Both the position numbers and the translations under genes were made by a program. A stretch of DNA of 64,000 nt from Lewinellaceae bacterium (GTDB lineage: Bacteria > Bacteroidota > Bacteroidia > Chitinophagales > Saprospiraceae). The stretch covers positions 124,001 through 188,000 of the forward strand of contig JACJYN010000003.1 of the NCBI GenBank assembly GCA_020636095.1, in the 5' to 3' direction. This document shows, piece after piece, positions 26,054-34,613 of the stretch (the stretch's first letter is position 1; every line of letters begins with the position of its first letter). Under the pieces are notes generated by a model, which was not told where the DNA came from, did no database searches, and worked only from the letters and a program-made list of their open reading frames with translations.

Positions 26054-26514
26054 AGTTCTATTATTTGGGATGCTGAATAGCCGACATTAATGTAATGGCG
26101 AATGTCCGGCAGGCAATACGATAAAAAAAACTGAATTGAATGGGCAGGCGCAGACACGATGGCGGAATGCCGCTAGAGGGATGTTCATGGGATTCATAAA
26201 AATCGGTTTTGGTTGTTGTATAATTTCCTCAAAAGTGGAATTCAAAGCTGTCGGCTCCCGGCGATGGCCTGCAGGGCCCAATATTTGAGCATGCAAATTA
26301 TTAAAATCTGGCCAATCCCGCTTACATTTTTCTGCTCTAAATACCTAAAACGGCTGTTTATCAGCCGCTTGGCCAGCAGGAACCTGTCTGTTTCTTACGG
26401 GAAAGCCCCGTAGGAGTTTCAAACATTCTCTTAAAAACGAACGAGGTGCACGAAACGCTGTATGGCTTCTGCACCCTGATCTGAATGATTACCCGTGTTT
26501 AATGGCCAAAAACG
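26054..26514. other. Intergenic region upstream of the adhesin
   Basis: No coding frame is supported here. It should hold the promoter of the minus-strand adhesin operon, but no exact TAnnTTTG box was found. Three small hairpins are visible: 26080-26111 (imperfect GCCGACATT/AATGTCCGGC), 26351-26367 (CGGCTG/CAGCCG) and 26396-26412 (TACGGG/CCCGTA). The last two could relate to transcript ends of the gltX operon, though T-runs are missing. Confidence 0.3.
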
Positions 26515-26727
26515 CTACTCTTCTTCCTCTTCTTCTTCGCGAAAGGGCTCTTCCTGGCCATCTCTGTCCCGCAACTTCTTATCATCCACATTTTCATTGA
26601 GAAACTCATTGACCTTATCCACGTCGAAATTGGTGATGATCTCTCCAAATTCGTTGATCTTGATATCAAACCCTTTCAGTTCATCGTGAACTTCGGGTTG
26701 TCCTTTTTTGGGTTTCTTCCTGGGCAT
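26515..26727 (-). CDS. Small acidic conserved protein downstream of gltX
   Basis: A 70-residue soluble protein: a basic N-terminus (MPRKKPKKGQPEVHDEL), a central GFDIKINEFGEIITNFDVDKVNEFLNEN segment, and a highly acidic tail ending in seven glutamates. The stop-proximal codons form a GAA/GAG microsatellite. Similar small proteins occur beside gltX in Bacteroidota, but no function is known. Only six bases separate it from the end of gltX, so it is translated from the same mRNA. It could be a nucleic-acid- or protein-binding accessory factor, purely by inference from its charge pattern. Confidence 0.7.
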   Translation of the reverse strand: MPRKKPKKGQPEVHDELKGFDIKINEFGEIITNFDVDKVNEFLNENVDDKKLRDRDGQEEPFREEEEEEE

Positions 26728-26733
26728 GATCCG

Positions 26734-28263
26734 TTAATTACTTTCCAATTTTATTTGATCGAAAAAGGCAAAGGCCTGGCGCAGGCGCCGGGAGGTTTCC
26801 TCCTTGCCGAGCAGTTCCATCATTTCGAAGATAGCGGGCCCCTTCATGGTGCCGGCCGCCCCCAGGCGAAGCATCGGCAGTACCTCTCCGAACTTCAACC
26901 CTTTGTCGTTGATGAAAGCTTCCGTTTGCGCCTTGATCTGATCAGCGGTGTAGTTCTCCAGCGTATCCAGTTGATCGGCCAATTCGTCGAACAAGCCCTT
27001 GCGTTCAGGATCCCAGCGCTTTTGGATCACCTTGGTGTCGTACTCGCGCGGTTTTTCGAAGAAAAAATAGCCATTTTCCCAGAAATCGTCAAGTGTGATG
27101 GCGCGTTCCTGCATCAACCCGATAAAGCCGAGCAGGAAATCGTCGCCCGGCTCATAACCATGCGCGGCAATAATGGGCCTGACTTTTTCCAGCAAATCGC
27201 CGGCATCTGCTTTGATGATATACTGCTGGTTGAACCATTTGGCCTTATCGATGTCAAAGCGGGTCCCCGACTTGTTGATCCGTTCTACGGAAAAGGCTTC
27301 CACCAGCTCGTCCAGGGAAAAAAGTTCCTGTTCGGTTCCGGGATTCCAGCCCAGCAAAGCCAGGAAGTTGATCGCGGCATCCGGAAGGAAACCGTACTCG
27401 CGAAAACCGGTGAAGGAGTCCTCCTCCGTTTTTCCTTTCCAGGCCAATGGGAATACGGGAAAGCCAAACCGGGCGCCATCCCGCTTACTCAGCTTGCCTT
27501 TGCCATCGGGCCGCAGGATGAGCGGCAGGTGGGCAAATGCCGGCATCTGCGATTCCCAGCCCAAAGAACGGTACAGCAAAACGTGGTGGGCCGTGCTCGA
27601 CAACCACTCTTCTCCTCTGATGACGTGCGTGATCTCCATCAAATAGTCATCTACTACATTGGCCATGTGATAGGTCGGCATTCCATCCGCTTTGAGCAGC
27701 ACTTTATCGTCCAGTTCGTTGCTGTCGAAAGCAACCTGCCCCCGGACGATGTCCTGAAAATTTACGGTTTCATTCTCCGGCGCCTTCAGCCGGATAACAT
27801 AGCTTACACCTTCCGATAGCGCCCGTTCCACCTCTTCACCCGATAGGGTAAGGCTGTTTTTCATCTGCATCCGCACCCTGCCGTCATATTTGAAATTGGG
27901 CTCCTTTTCGCGCTGGGCAGCCAGTTCCTCAGGCGTGTCAAAGGCGTAATAGGCGCGCCCGCTTTCTATGAGTTGGGTGGTGTACTTCCGGTACTGCTCC
28001 TTGCGCTCCGATTGCCGGTAGGGGCCGTGATCGCCTCCGTACCCCGGCCCTTCATCCGGAACCAGGCCAAACCACTCCAGGGCTTCCTTGATATATGCTT
28101 CAGCGCCCGGCACAAAACGCGCCTGGTCGGTATCTTCGATGCGAAGGATAAAAGCGCCTCCGTGTTTCTTGGCCAGCAGATAATTGTACAGGGCCGTACG
28201 GACGCCCCCAATGTGAAGCGCACCCGTCGGGCTGGGTGCAAAGCGCAGTCTCAATTTTTCCAT
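26734..28263 (-). CDS. gltX: Glutamyl-tRNA synthetase
   Basis: A 509-residue class I aminoacyl-tRNA synthetase that charges tRNA-Glu in the cytoplasm. The HIGH-type motif lies in RFAPSPTGALHIGGVRTALYNYL (residues 7-29), the KMSKS-type motif is GKGKLSKRDG (about residue 255), and the discriminating RIEDTD and GEEWLSS segments are present. Length is normal for the family. It is the first gene of a two-gene unit with the small acidic protein. A minus-strand TACATTTG at 28555-28562, about 290 bases upstream, is the only consensus -7 box noticed and is weak support for a promoter. Confidence 0.96.
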   Translation of the reverse strand: MEKLRLRFAPSPTGALHIGGVRTALYNYLLAKKHGGAFILRIEDTDQARFVPGAEAYIKEALEWFGLVPDEGPGYGGDHGPYRQSERKEQYRKYTTQLIESGRAYYAFDTPEELAAQREKEPNFKYDGRVRMQMKNSLTLSGEEVERALSEGVSYVIRLKAPENETVNFQDIVRGQVAFDSNELDDKVLLKADGMPTYHMANVVDDYLMEITHVIRGEEWLSSTAHHVLLYRSLGWESQMPAFAHLPLILRPDGKGKLSKRDGARFGFPVFPLAWKGKTEEDSFTGFREYGFLPDAAINFLALLGWNPGTEQELFSLDELVEAFSVERINKSGTRFDIDKAKWFNQQYIIKADAGDLLEKVRPIIAAHGYEPGDDFLLGFIGLMQERAITLDDFWENGYFFFEKPREYDTKVIQKRWDPERKGLFDELADQLDTLENYTADQIKAQTEAFINDKGLKFGEVLPMLRLGAAGTMKGPAIFEMMELLGKEETSRRLRQAFAFFDQIKLESN

Positions 28264-28695
28264 CTATATTATGCTGATTTTGGCTCTCTTTTGTCAAGTT
28301 GCTAACAAACGCGAAAGCGCTATAGTTTAAGCCCCTGGGTTGGGTAAAAGACAGGCCCCAAAGCCCTTTTTTCACCCGTTTGGGGTTCGTTTGAAAGTAG
28401 ATTTTACCCCGCCGTAAAAAAAATATTTTTTTTTTGCCCTTTTTGGCAGCAAAACACCTCTCTTTAGCGTTGATGATAGAAACAGGCCAACCCGCCCAGG
28501 AGGATGGCAATTTATTGCCTTTCCTAACAAGCTAAACCCCCTTCAGTTGGACAGCAAATGTAAGCAATTATATTTAGCTCGCCAGCCAGTTATTGCCCTA
28601 CTGTAAAACTACCCGGTTATCAACAAACAAGTATTCGCGTGTTAGTGCACGCTATTCGTATATCCATTATCCATGAACATTAATCCAAAAGAGCT
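28264..28695. other. Intergenic region between gltX and the deacetylase gene
   Basis: Divergent promoter region without a supported gene. It is AT-rich around 28415-28436 and has a hairpin with CCCCAAA (28356-28362) and TTTGGGG (28379-28385). A minus-strand -7-like box TACATTTG lies at 28555-28562. Nothing resembling a tRNA or riboswitch was found. Confidence 0.3.
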
Positions 28696-29346
28696 ATGTA
28701 CCTAGTGAAAACGCCTCATTTTATTCAAGACTTGTTCCCGAACTACACCTGGAGAATCCCCACCCGGGAAAAGGTGCTCTACCTGACCTTCGACGACGGC
28801 CCCATCCCTGCCGTTACGCCCTGGGTCCTGGAGCAACTCGAAGCCTTTCAGGCCAAAGCCACCTTCTTCTGCGTTGGCGATAACATTCGCAAACACCCGG
28901 AAGTCTTTAACCAGGTAGTAGAAAAGGGCCACGCGGTGGGCAACCACACCTTCAACCACCTCAATGGCTGGCAAACGGAGAACATCTCCTATTTCCACAA
29001 TGTGCGCCATTGCGCCAATCTGGCCCATTCGGTGCTCTTCCGCCCCCCCTATGGCAGGCTGAAGCCCAAGCAGGCGCAGTTTCTGCAGCGGCACTACCGC
29101 ATCGTCATGTGGGATGTGCTCAGCGGTGACTTCGACCCCAAGCTGAGCGAAGAGCAATGCCTGGCCAATGTGGTCAACAATGCCGAAGAAGGCTCCATCG
29201 TCGTCTTTCACGACAGCCTCAAGGCGGAGGATAAACTGCGGAATGTCCTACCGAAAGTGCTGGAGTACTTCACGGAACGAGGATATGTCTTCGGTAAACT
29301 GAATGAACAGGAGCTGGCTACCAATCAGATTCGCGTCAGCGCTTAG
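28696..29346 (+). CDS. Polysaccharide deacetylase family protein (NodB domain)
   Basis: A 216-residue enzyme of carbohydrate esterase family 4. Motif 1 is LTFDDGPIP (residues about 31-39; catalytic Asp and metal Asp), motif 2 is GNHTFNH (metal histidines), motif 3 is FRPPYGRL, and a late VFHDS gives the remaining catalytic His. These metal-dependent enzymes remove N-acetyl groups from peptidoglycan, chitin-like or exopolysaccharide sugars. No signal peptide is seen, as is common for this compact Bacteroidota subgroup. It is a single-gene unit closed by a strong terminator. Confidence 0.9.
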   Translation: MYLVKTPHFIQDLFPNYTWRIPTREKVLYLTFDDGPIPAVTPWVLEQLEAFQAKATFFCVGDNIRKHPEVFNQVVEKGHAVGNHTFNHLNGWQTENISYFHNVRHCANLAHSVLFRPPYGRLKPKQAQFLQRHYRIVMWDVLSGDFDPKLSEEQCLANVVNNAEEGSIVVFHDSLKAEDKLRNVLPKVLEYFTERGYVFGKLNEQELATNQIRVSA

Positions 29347-29388
29347 AGCTTGTATTTTCTGCAATATCTAGCATATATCTAGCTGAAG

Positions 29389-29423
29389 GCCGCTTCCCGG
29401 GAGACTGGGTAAGCGGCTTTTTT
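29389..29423 (+). terminator. Intrinsic terminator after the deacetylase gene
   Basis: GCCGCTT (29389-29395) pairs with AAGCGGC (29411-29417), with additional CCC/GGG pairing inside, followed by six T residues. It lies about 45 bases after the stop codon. Confidence 0.8.
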
Positions 29424-29478
29424 ATTATCTATGGAGCGGATAATAGTGCAAAAAACAATAAACGCCACTAGCCGAAGC

Positions 29479-30027
29479 CTATTCCTTAGCCAGCATATCC
29501 ACCGGCTCCGATTCTGAGATCACCAGGGGAATATCCGCCCGGATTTCTTCCTGACGAGCGGCCGGCAGTTTTGAGTAAGAAATCTGGTAGCGTTGCAGCG
29601 CCGCATCCTCCCACAGCTCATGGTAGGCGGCCATCAGTTCGTTGTACACTTCCAGATAAGCCTGATAGCCCGTCCCCCGGTCGTGCTGCAACGAGACGAC
29701 TGCTTTTCGGGGCGAGCCGGGCCGCGTAGGCAGCGCACCGGGATTCATGATGAAGTCCTTGACCCGGGAACGAAGCTGGCCCGGCGCCGCCTGGCTGTTT
29801 TCTACAAAGAGCTCATTCTGAGCATTAACCTTGATCTTCAGTATATTCCGCTCCGGAATATGCTGAGGCGGTACGTTTTCCACCCAGATCGGCAATCGGA
29901 CCTGTATTCCCGTATCCACCAGAATGGTGGTGGTTACCAGAAAAAAAATGAGTAGCAGGAAAGCAATGTCGGCCATACTACCTGCATTGATCCGATTGTC
30001 TGGCCGGCGATCTTTTTTTTGAAACAT
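29479..30027 (-). CDS. ExbD/TolR biopolymer transport protein
   Basis: A 182-residue inner-membrane protein of the proton-driven ExbB-ExbD/TolQ-TolR family. The short basic N-terminus (MFQKKDRRPDNRINAGSM) precedes the transmembrane helix ADIAFLLLIFFLVTTTI (about residues 19-36), which contains the essential Asp. The remainder is periplasmic and includes a long insert up to residue 182. The usual partners ExbB and TonB are not adjacent, which is unusual because ExbD paralogues in Bacteroidota normally sit in an exbB-exbD-exbD group. A palindromic hairpin lies just upstream in the leader. Confidence 0.88.
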   Translation of the reverse strand: MFQKKDRRPDNRINAGSMADIAFLLLIFFLVTTTILVDTGIQVRLPIWVENVPPQHIPERNILKIKVNAQNELFVENSQAAPGQLRSRVKDFIMNPGALPTRPGSPRKAVVSLQHDRGTGYQAYLEVYNELMAAYHELWEDAALQRYQISYSKLPAARQEEIRADIPLVISESEPVDMLAKE

Positions 30028-30048
30028 AACTTGTAGGTTTATTGGTTT

Positions 30049-30092
30049 TTATTTTCCGGCGGTGCAGGTGACACCTTCGGGCCGGAAAATAA
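30049..30092 (-). other. Palindromic hairpin in the exbD leader
   Basis: Perfect 12-base arms TTATTTTCCGGC (30049-30060) and GCCGGAAAATAA (30081-30092) enclose a 20-base loop that can form an inner GGTG/CACC pair. The element ends 22 bases before the exbD start codon, so it would sit in the mRNA leader or act as a DNA operator. Confidence 0.45.
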
Positions 30093-30296
30093 TGACGCGG
30101 TTTAGAACATACTCTTAGCCCCGTATGGAAGCAGGGCATATAAAAAACAGGTAGTTTTGAAGACGAGCTTATTAATAGATAAGATGCACTCCTTAACCCT
30201 TTTGGTGGACGAAACCCATACAGAAGGTTACTTTTGTACGTTTAAATACCGAGACACAATTAAACAATATAACCTTAAACACGAATACACCTCTTG

Positions 30297-31286
30297 ATGC
30301 ACCACCTCCTCCACCGCTGGCGCGCCCTCTGGGACCCCAACCGCTACCACGGCTGGGGCCGTCGGCACAATTATTTCGAAGGTTGGTATTTCAAGTTCGT
30401 GGACCCAACCGAGCAATATGCCTTTGCCCTCATTCCCGGTATTTCTCTGGGGCTGGACGGCCGGCATCACGCGTTTATACAGCGGCTCGATGGCAAGAAA
30501 TGCACAGCAGCTTATCACGATTTTCCCGCTGAAGCCTTTATCCCGGCTTCCACTCACTTCGAAATCGATATTGGCGGCAACCACTTCTCTGACAGCCACA
30601 TAGAACTTACGATGCCGGAGCTACAGGGCAAGCTTCAGTTCAAAGACATAACGCCCTGGCCTAAAATGCTGGGGGCGCCCGGCATTATGGGCTGGTATTC
30701 CTTTGTCCCTTTTATGGAATGTTACCACGGAGTGGTGAGCCTCAACCACGGTTTGGAAGGGGCCCTTCGGGTATACGGGCAGGAGGTGGACTTCACCGGC
30801 GGGAAAGGGTACATTGAAAAAGACTGGGGGCACTCGTTTCCCTCTTCGTGGATCTGGATGCAGAGCAATCATTTCGGAACGGGCCAAACCGCCTCCCTGA
30901 TGGCCTCGGTGGCCAATATCCCCTGGATCGGCAGCCACTTCATCGGGTATATTGTCGGGTTTCTGCTGGAGGGGCGGCTTTACCGCTTCGCTACCTACAC
31001 CGGCGCCCGGATGCGCGCCACCCTGGGAAAGCAGGAAGTTTTCCTGGCCTTTCGGGACAAGAAACACCGCCTGGAGATCATCGCCCACAAGAAAGGCGGC
31101 ACGGGGCAACTGGTGTCTCCTATTTCAGGAAATATGGCGGGCAAAGTCAATGAAAGCCTGCAGGCTACCCTGGAGGTGAAACTTTTTGAGGGGGAGCAAT
31201 TGTTATATTCGGACAAAGGCCTCCACGCCGGCCTGGAAGTGGCCGGCCCGGTTGAAGAACTTCTGACGGCAGAATGGCGCCGTTAG
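30297..31286 (+). CDS. Tocopherol cyclase-like family protein
   Basis: A 329-residue protein with motifs of the tocopherol cyclase-like family: WDPNRYHGWGRRHNYFEGWYFKFVD at the start (tryptophan/aromatic-rich), PGIMGWYSFVPFMECYHGVVS in the middle and GGKGYIEKDWGHSFPSSWIWMQSNHF (about residues 165-190), the most conserved family block. The plant and cyanobacterial enzymes close the chromanol ring of tocopherol; bacterial relatives outside phototrophs have no assigned substrate. The ATG at 30297 is chosen rather than the TTG immediately before it. It is followed by a YkvA-type gene 65 bases downstream. No tocopherol pathway gene is nearby. Confidence 0.8.
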   Translation: MHHLLHRWRALWDPNRYHGWGRRHNYFEGWYFKFVDPTEQYAFALIPGISLGLDGRHHAFIQRLDGKKCTAAYHDFPAEAFIPASTHFEIDIGGNHFSDSHIELTMPELQGKLQFKDITPWPKMLGAPGIMGWYSFVPFMECYHGVVSLNHGLEGALRVYGQEVDFTGGKGYIEKDWGHSFPSSWIWMQSNHFGTGQTASLMASVANIPWIGSHFIGYIVGFLLEGRLYRFATYTGARMRATLGKQEVFLAFRDKKHRLEIIAHKKGGTGQLVSPISGNMAGKVNESLQATLEVKLFEGEQLLYSDKGLHAGLEVAGPVEELLTAEWRR

Positions 31287-31351
31287 TAGATTTTCGAAAG
31301 AAAAGTTCTTATTTAAACTGTTATATTAGTGCTCTGGTAATTCTTTTAAAC

Positions 31352-31738
31352 ATGAAAAATCCATTCAAACCATATATCAAGCAGTTTTCCGAAAATAAAT
31401 TCTGGAAAAAGATAGCTCAATTCGGCCATCAGGCGGGTGTAAAGACGGTCTATTCGGCGCTGCTCCTCTTCTACGCCTACCGCCGCAAAGAGACGCCTAC
31501 CTGGGCCAAAAGCGTCGTCCTCGGTACGCTGGGTTATCTCATCTCCCCCTTTGACGCCCTGCCCGACCTTACCCCCATCATCGGCTATACGGACGATATC
31601 GGCGTGCTTTCCTTCGGCCTGGTCACCATCGCCTGCTACATCAACGAAGGCGTGCGCACCAACGCCCGCCAGCAGTTGGGCAAATGGTTCAAGGATTTTC
31701 AGGAGGAAGACCTCCTGGAAGTGGATGCTAAGCTTTGA
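31352..31738 (+). CDS. YkvA/DUF1232 family small membrane protein
   Basis: A 128-residue protein with the DUF1232 core: AKSVVLGTLGYLISPFDALPDLTPIIGYTDDIGVLSFGL (about residues 53-91), where YLISPFDALPDL..GYTDD is the family signature. It has two membrane-associated hydrophobic stretches, about 58-72 and 83-97. The open frame starts at 31274 inside the previous gene, but ATG 31352 gives the natural start MKNPFKPYIK. The function of the family is unknown; some members are linked to membrane homeostasis. It is probably co-transcribed with the tocopherol-cyclase-like gene. Confidence 0.82.
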   Translation: MKNPFKPYIKQFSENKFWKKIAQFGHQAGVKTVYSALLLFYAYRRKETPTWAKSVVLGTLGYLISPFDALPDLTPIIGYTDDIGVLSFGLVTIACYINEGVRTNARQQLGKWFKDFQEEDLLEVDAKL

Positions 31739-32136
31739 GGTTGTTCGTTGTTGTTTGCCAACGGAAGCCAAACGAACAACAGACCCCGAACAACGCTCTC
31801 CAGAAAGTTAAAATCATTCCAAATTAGGCCAAACGCTTTTCTGCTTATTTGTTTTTTTGCAACTTTGGGAAGTTTACGAGTTTGGCGCCTACCCTTTTTC
31901 GCCCATATCTCAACATCCCAAGAACTTGCTGATACTTTCCGTTATGATACGGCCTTGCCATGAAGCGGCCCGCCGGGTAAACCCGCGGCGCTCCTGCTTG
32001 GCGCGTACAAATTATTGCAAGCAAATAAAGACGGGAAGCGCCCGTTAAGCGATGTCAATCGAACAGCGCCCCATACCCCGCCAGATGCCGAAACACAACG
32101 TATTCATTGAGCCATTAATCTTAAAATCATTTTCCC
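31739..32136. other. Intergenic region before aminopeptidase P
   Basis: No supported gene. It begins with a perfect 10-base inverted repeat, GTTGTTCGTT (31740-31749) and AACGAACAAC (31771-31780), which could fold right after the YkvA stop but lacks a T-run. A small ACGGG/CCCGT hairpin lies at 32031-32045. No consensus promoter box was found before the 32137 start. Confidence 0.3.
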
Positions 32137-33441
32137 ATGAGGTACGACGCGATCGACCCCAAATTGTTTCAATTCAACCGCAAGCGCTTCATGCGCAAAA
32201 TGCAATCTGACTCCATTGCCATTTTTCAATCCAACGACCTGATGCCGCGCAGTGGGGATACCTTCTTCCCTTTCCGACAAAGCTCCGGCTTGTTTTATCT
32301 TTCCGGGCTCGGACAGGAAGAAACGGTGCTCGTCTTATTTCCGGACTGCATCAAGGAAGGTTTTCAGGAACTGGCATTTATCAAGCGGGCAGACGAACAT
32401 ACCGCCATTTGGGAGGGACAGAAGTACAGTAAAGAAGAGGCCAGCAAAATATCCGGCATCGAAAAAGTCTACTGGCTGGATGAAATGGACGCCATCCTGC
32501 ACGAACTCATCCTGCTGTCCAAACGCATCTATCTCAACCTCAATGAGCACGACCGCTTTCAGTCGGCGGTGCTGACCCGGGATGTGCGCTTTGCCCAGCA
32601 ACTGATGGAGCGCTACCCGCTCCACAAATATCACCGCTCCCAGCCCATCCTCAAGAAACTGGCCATGGTGAAATCTCCTATTGAGGTGGAACTCATTCAG
32701 CGGTCGATAGACATCACCGGCAAGGCCTTCCGCCGCGTGCTGGAAAATACCCGCCCGGGAGTCATGGAATACGAGATCGAAGCAACCATCATCCACGAAT
32801 TCATCCGCAACGGCGCCAACGGACATGCCTACGACCCAATCGTGGCCAGTGGCAATAATAACTGCGTCTTACACTACATACAAAACAACCAGAAATGTAA
32901 GGAGGGCGACCTGCTGCTGCTCGACTTCGGGGCGGAATACGCCAACTACGCCTCCGACCTCAGCCGCACCATTCCGGTCAATGGCCAGTTTTCCGCCCGG
33001 CAGCGCAGCGTCTACGATGCGGTGCTACACATCCTGAAAGGCGCCCGTCAGATGCTCGTCCCCGGTACAACCATAGAGGAGTACCACAAGGAGGTGGGCA
33101 AAATGGTGGAAAGCGAACTGCTGAAACTCAAACTACTCGACAAAACGGACATCAAAAACCAGGACGAGAAATACCCCGCCTACAAAAAATTCTTCATGCA
33201 CGGCACCTCCCACCATCTGGGCCTCGACGTGCACGACCTGTCCAACCGCTATGACCCTATCCAGGCGGGCATGGTGTTCACCTGTGAACCCGGCATTTAC
33301 ATCCGCGAAGAGGGCATGGGCGTCCGCCTGGAAAATGACATCCTCGTCACTGACCACGGCCCGGTCGACCTGATGGCGGATATCCCCATCGAGGCGGAGG
33401 CGATCGAGGAGATGATGAATGTGGAGATGCTGGCGGAGTAG
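32137..33441 (+). CDS. pepP: Xaa-Pro aminopeptidase (aminopeptidase P)
   Basis: A 434-residue dinuclear-metal peptidase that cleaves N-terminal residues preceding proline. The N-terminal creatinase-like domain (residues 1-170, GDTFFPFRQSSGLFYLSG) is followed by a pita-bread catalytic domain. The five metal ligands are visible: Asp in LLLDFGAEY, Asp in YASDLSRTI, His in HGTSHHLGLDVHD, Glu in FTCEPGIYI and Glu in VRLENDILV. Length and domain order are as in E. coli PepP. It is a single-gene unit ending in a clear terminator. Confidence 0.92.
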   Translation: MRYDAIDPKLFQFNRKRFMRKMQSDSIAIFQSNDLMPRSGDTFFPFRQSSGLFYLSGLGQEETVLVLFPDCIKEGFQELAFIKRADEHTAIWEGQKYSKEEASKISGIEKVYWLDEMDAILHELILLSKRIYLNLNEHDRFQSAVLTRDVRFAQQLMERYPLHKYHRSQPILKKLAMVKSPIEVELIQRSIDITGKAFRRVLENTRPGVMEYEIEATIIHEFIRNGANGHAYDPIVASGNNNCVLHYIQNNQKCKEGDLLLLDFGAEYANYASDLSRTIPVNGQFSARQRSVYDAVLHILKGARQMLVPGTTIEEYHKEVGKMVESELLKLKLLDKTDIKNQDEKYPAYKKFFMHGTSHHLGLDVHDLSNRYDPIQAGMVFTCEPGIYIREEGMGVRLENDILVTDHGPVDLMADIPIEAEAIEEMMNVEMLAE

Positions 33442-33485
33442 AGGTTTCCGAATATTGGAAACCAGGTAAACGCAATATAAACGGA

Positions 33486-33528
33486 GAGGCCCTATGCTGA
33501 CTGCTGGCATAGGGCCTCTTCTGGTTTT
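33486..33528 (+). terminator. Intrinsic terminator after pepP
   Basis: Perfect 12-base arms GAGGCCCTATGC (33486-33497) and GCATAGGGCCTC (33507-33518) with a 9-base loop, followed by a T-rich tail (TTCTGGTTTT). About 45 bases after the stop codon. Confidence 0.7.
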
Positions 33529-33552
33529 GGGTTTTATAAGTAAAGAGAAAGC

Positions 33553-33703
33553 AACTATTCAGCAGTTAGCTTTTAGCGGTTAGCAAATGCCTGCCCTTAA
33601 GGTCAGTATGTAAAGCAAAAAACCGGTAGCTTAAGCTTATATCCCATTTTTATGGGCATCGAGAGCCAATGGCCAACAGCTAAGCGCCAATTGCTGAATA
33701 GTT
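33553..33703. repeat. MITE-like element with about 33-base inverted ends
   Basis: The ends AACTATTCAGCA (33553-33564) and TGCTGAATAGTT (33692-33703) are perfect 12-base inverted repeats. The similarity continues inward imperfectly for about 20 more bases (TTAGC motifs on both sides). The 151-base element sits between convergent pepP and methyltransferase genes, contains no coding frame and has a CCCATTTTTATGGG inner hairpin. No clear target-site duplication was found. Confidence 0.5.
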
Positions 33704-33758
33704 ACAAGGGAAATTACTTTGATCGTATTGAAGTTAGCGAAGGGAAGGAAATATAACC

Positions 33759-34604
33759 CTAGTCTTTGATAGATTTGCCATTTAGCAATACTTTATTAAT
33801 TATATGATCGTCGACAATCAGTGATTCTGTTTGTAACGGATCTTTTCCCATTTCAACAAACTCACTAATTCTACTACTACATACTTCTATCGACTTATCA
33901 GAAATATCACATCCGATAAACTTGCACCCCTCCTGCAGCGTGGCAATAGCCGAAGAACCGCTTCCGACAAAAGGGTCGCAGACCACATACCCAGGCTCAG
34001 CGCTTGCTCTCAGCATCACCTGGAACACTTCGGTCGGTTTTTGTGTAGGGTAGGGAGCCCGTGTCACTCTCTTAATCTGCCAAATATCAGGTATACTCCT
34101 TGAATTTATTTTTCGCTTACCCTTGCTCGCAAACAAAATAAATTCATGCCTCCGCCGGAAGTAATGTCCCATGCCAATATTCACTTTATCCCAACAGAGT
34201 AGATTCTTAACATCAAAGACCTCCCGGACAATAGGTGCTAACGAAAGAAGAGAAAAGGAGTCAAACATGATATAGATATGCCTGTCGTTTTTCAGGACGC
34301 GCTTACACTCACGGAGGAAAACATGGTAATTCTCAGGGGTATCGTGAAACTCATCAAACCATTTCGAACCGTTTTGGCCTTTTTCTTTGTAAACACCGAT
34401 TATCTTGCCCCGGCCTAACTGAAGCATTTGGTTCATCCCTGAGTAGGCTGGATCCGTTGTGATCAGATCGACACTCTCATCGGGTAACGACTTTAAGAAG
34501 GCTATCACATCCTCCTGGTAGATACGGACACGGCCGTCCTTTGTTGAAAAGGCTGGGTTTAACTTATCATCAGAACTGTTTGCCTTAGAGGACAATGACT
34601 GCAT
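33759..34604 (-). CDS. Orphan DNA methyltransferase (N4/N6 type)
   Basis: A 281-residue S-adenosylmethionine-dependent DNA methyltransferase. The catalytic motif IV is TTDPAYSGM (about residue 50), a DPxY variant, and it precedes the cofactor motif I VCDPFVGSGSSA (about residue 210), an order called beta class. A TRD-like stretch lies between. The motifs indicate methylation of an exocyclic amino group of adenine or cytosine; recognition sequence unknown. No restriction endonuclease or specificity subunit lies next to it, so it is an orphan or a remnant of a restriction system. Codons are more AT-rich than those of its neighbours, suggesting horizontal gain. A MITE-like element follows it. 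Confidence 0.88.
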   Translation of the reverse strand: MQSLSSKANSSDDKLNPAFSTKDGRVRIYQEDVIAFLKSLPDESVDLITTDPAYSGMNQMLQLGRGKIIGVYKEKGQNGSKWFDEFHDTPENYHVFLRECKRVLKNDRHIYIMFDSFSLLSLAPIVREVFDVKNLLCWDKVNIGMGHYFRRRHEFILFASKGKRKINSRSIPDIWQIKRVTRAPYPTQKPTEVFQVMLRASAEPGYVVCDPFVGSGSSAIATLQEGCKFIGCDISDKSIEVCSSRISEFVEMGKDPLQTESLIVDDHIINKVLLNGKSIKD

Positions 34605-34613
34605 GGATTTTTG

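Noticed and set aside
26054..26514. Hairpins considered as a tRNA or riboswitch
   Set aside because: No T-loop or anticodon arm and no known riboswitch core could be recognised.
33759..34604. Considered a complete restriction-modification system
   Set aside because: No endonuclease or specificity gene lies on either side; only the methyltransferase is present.
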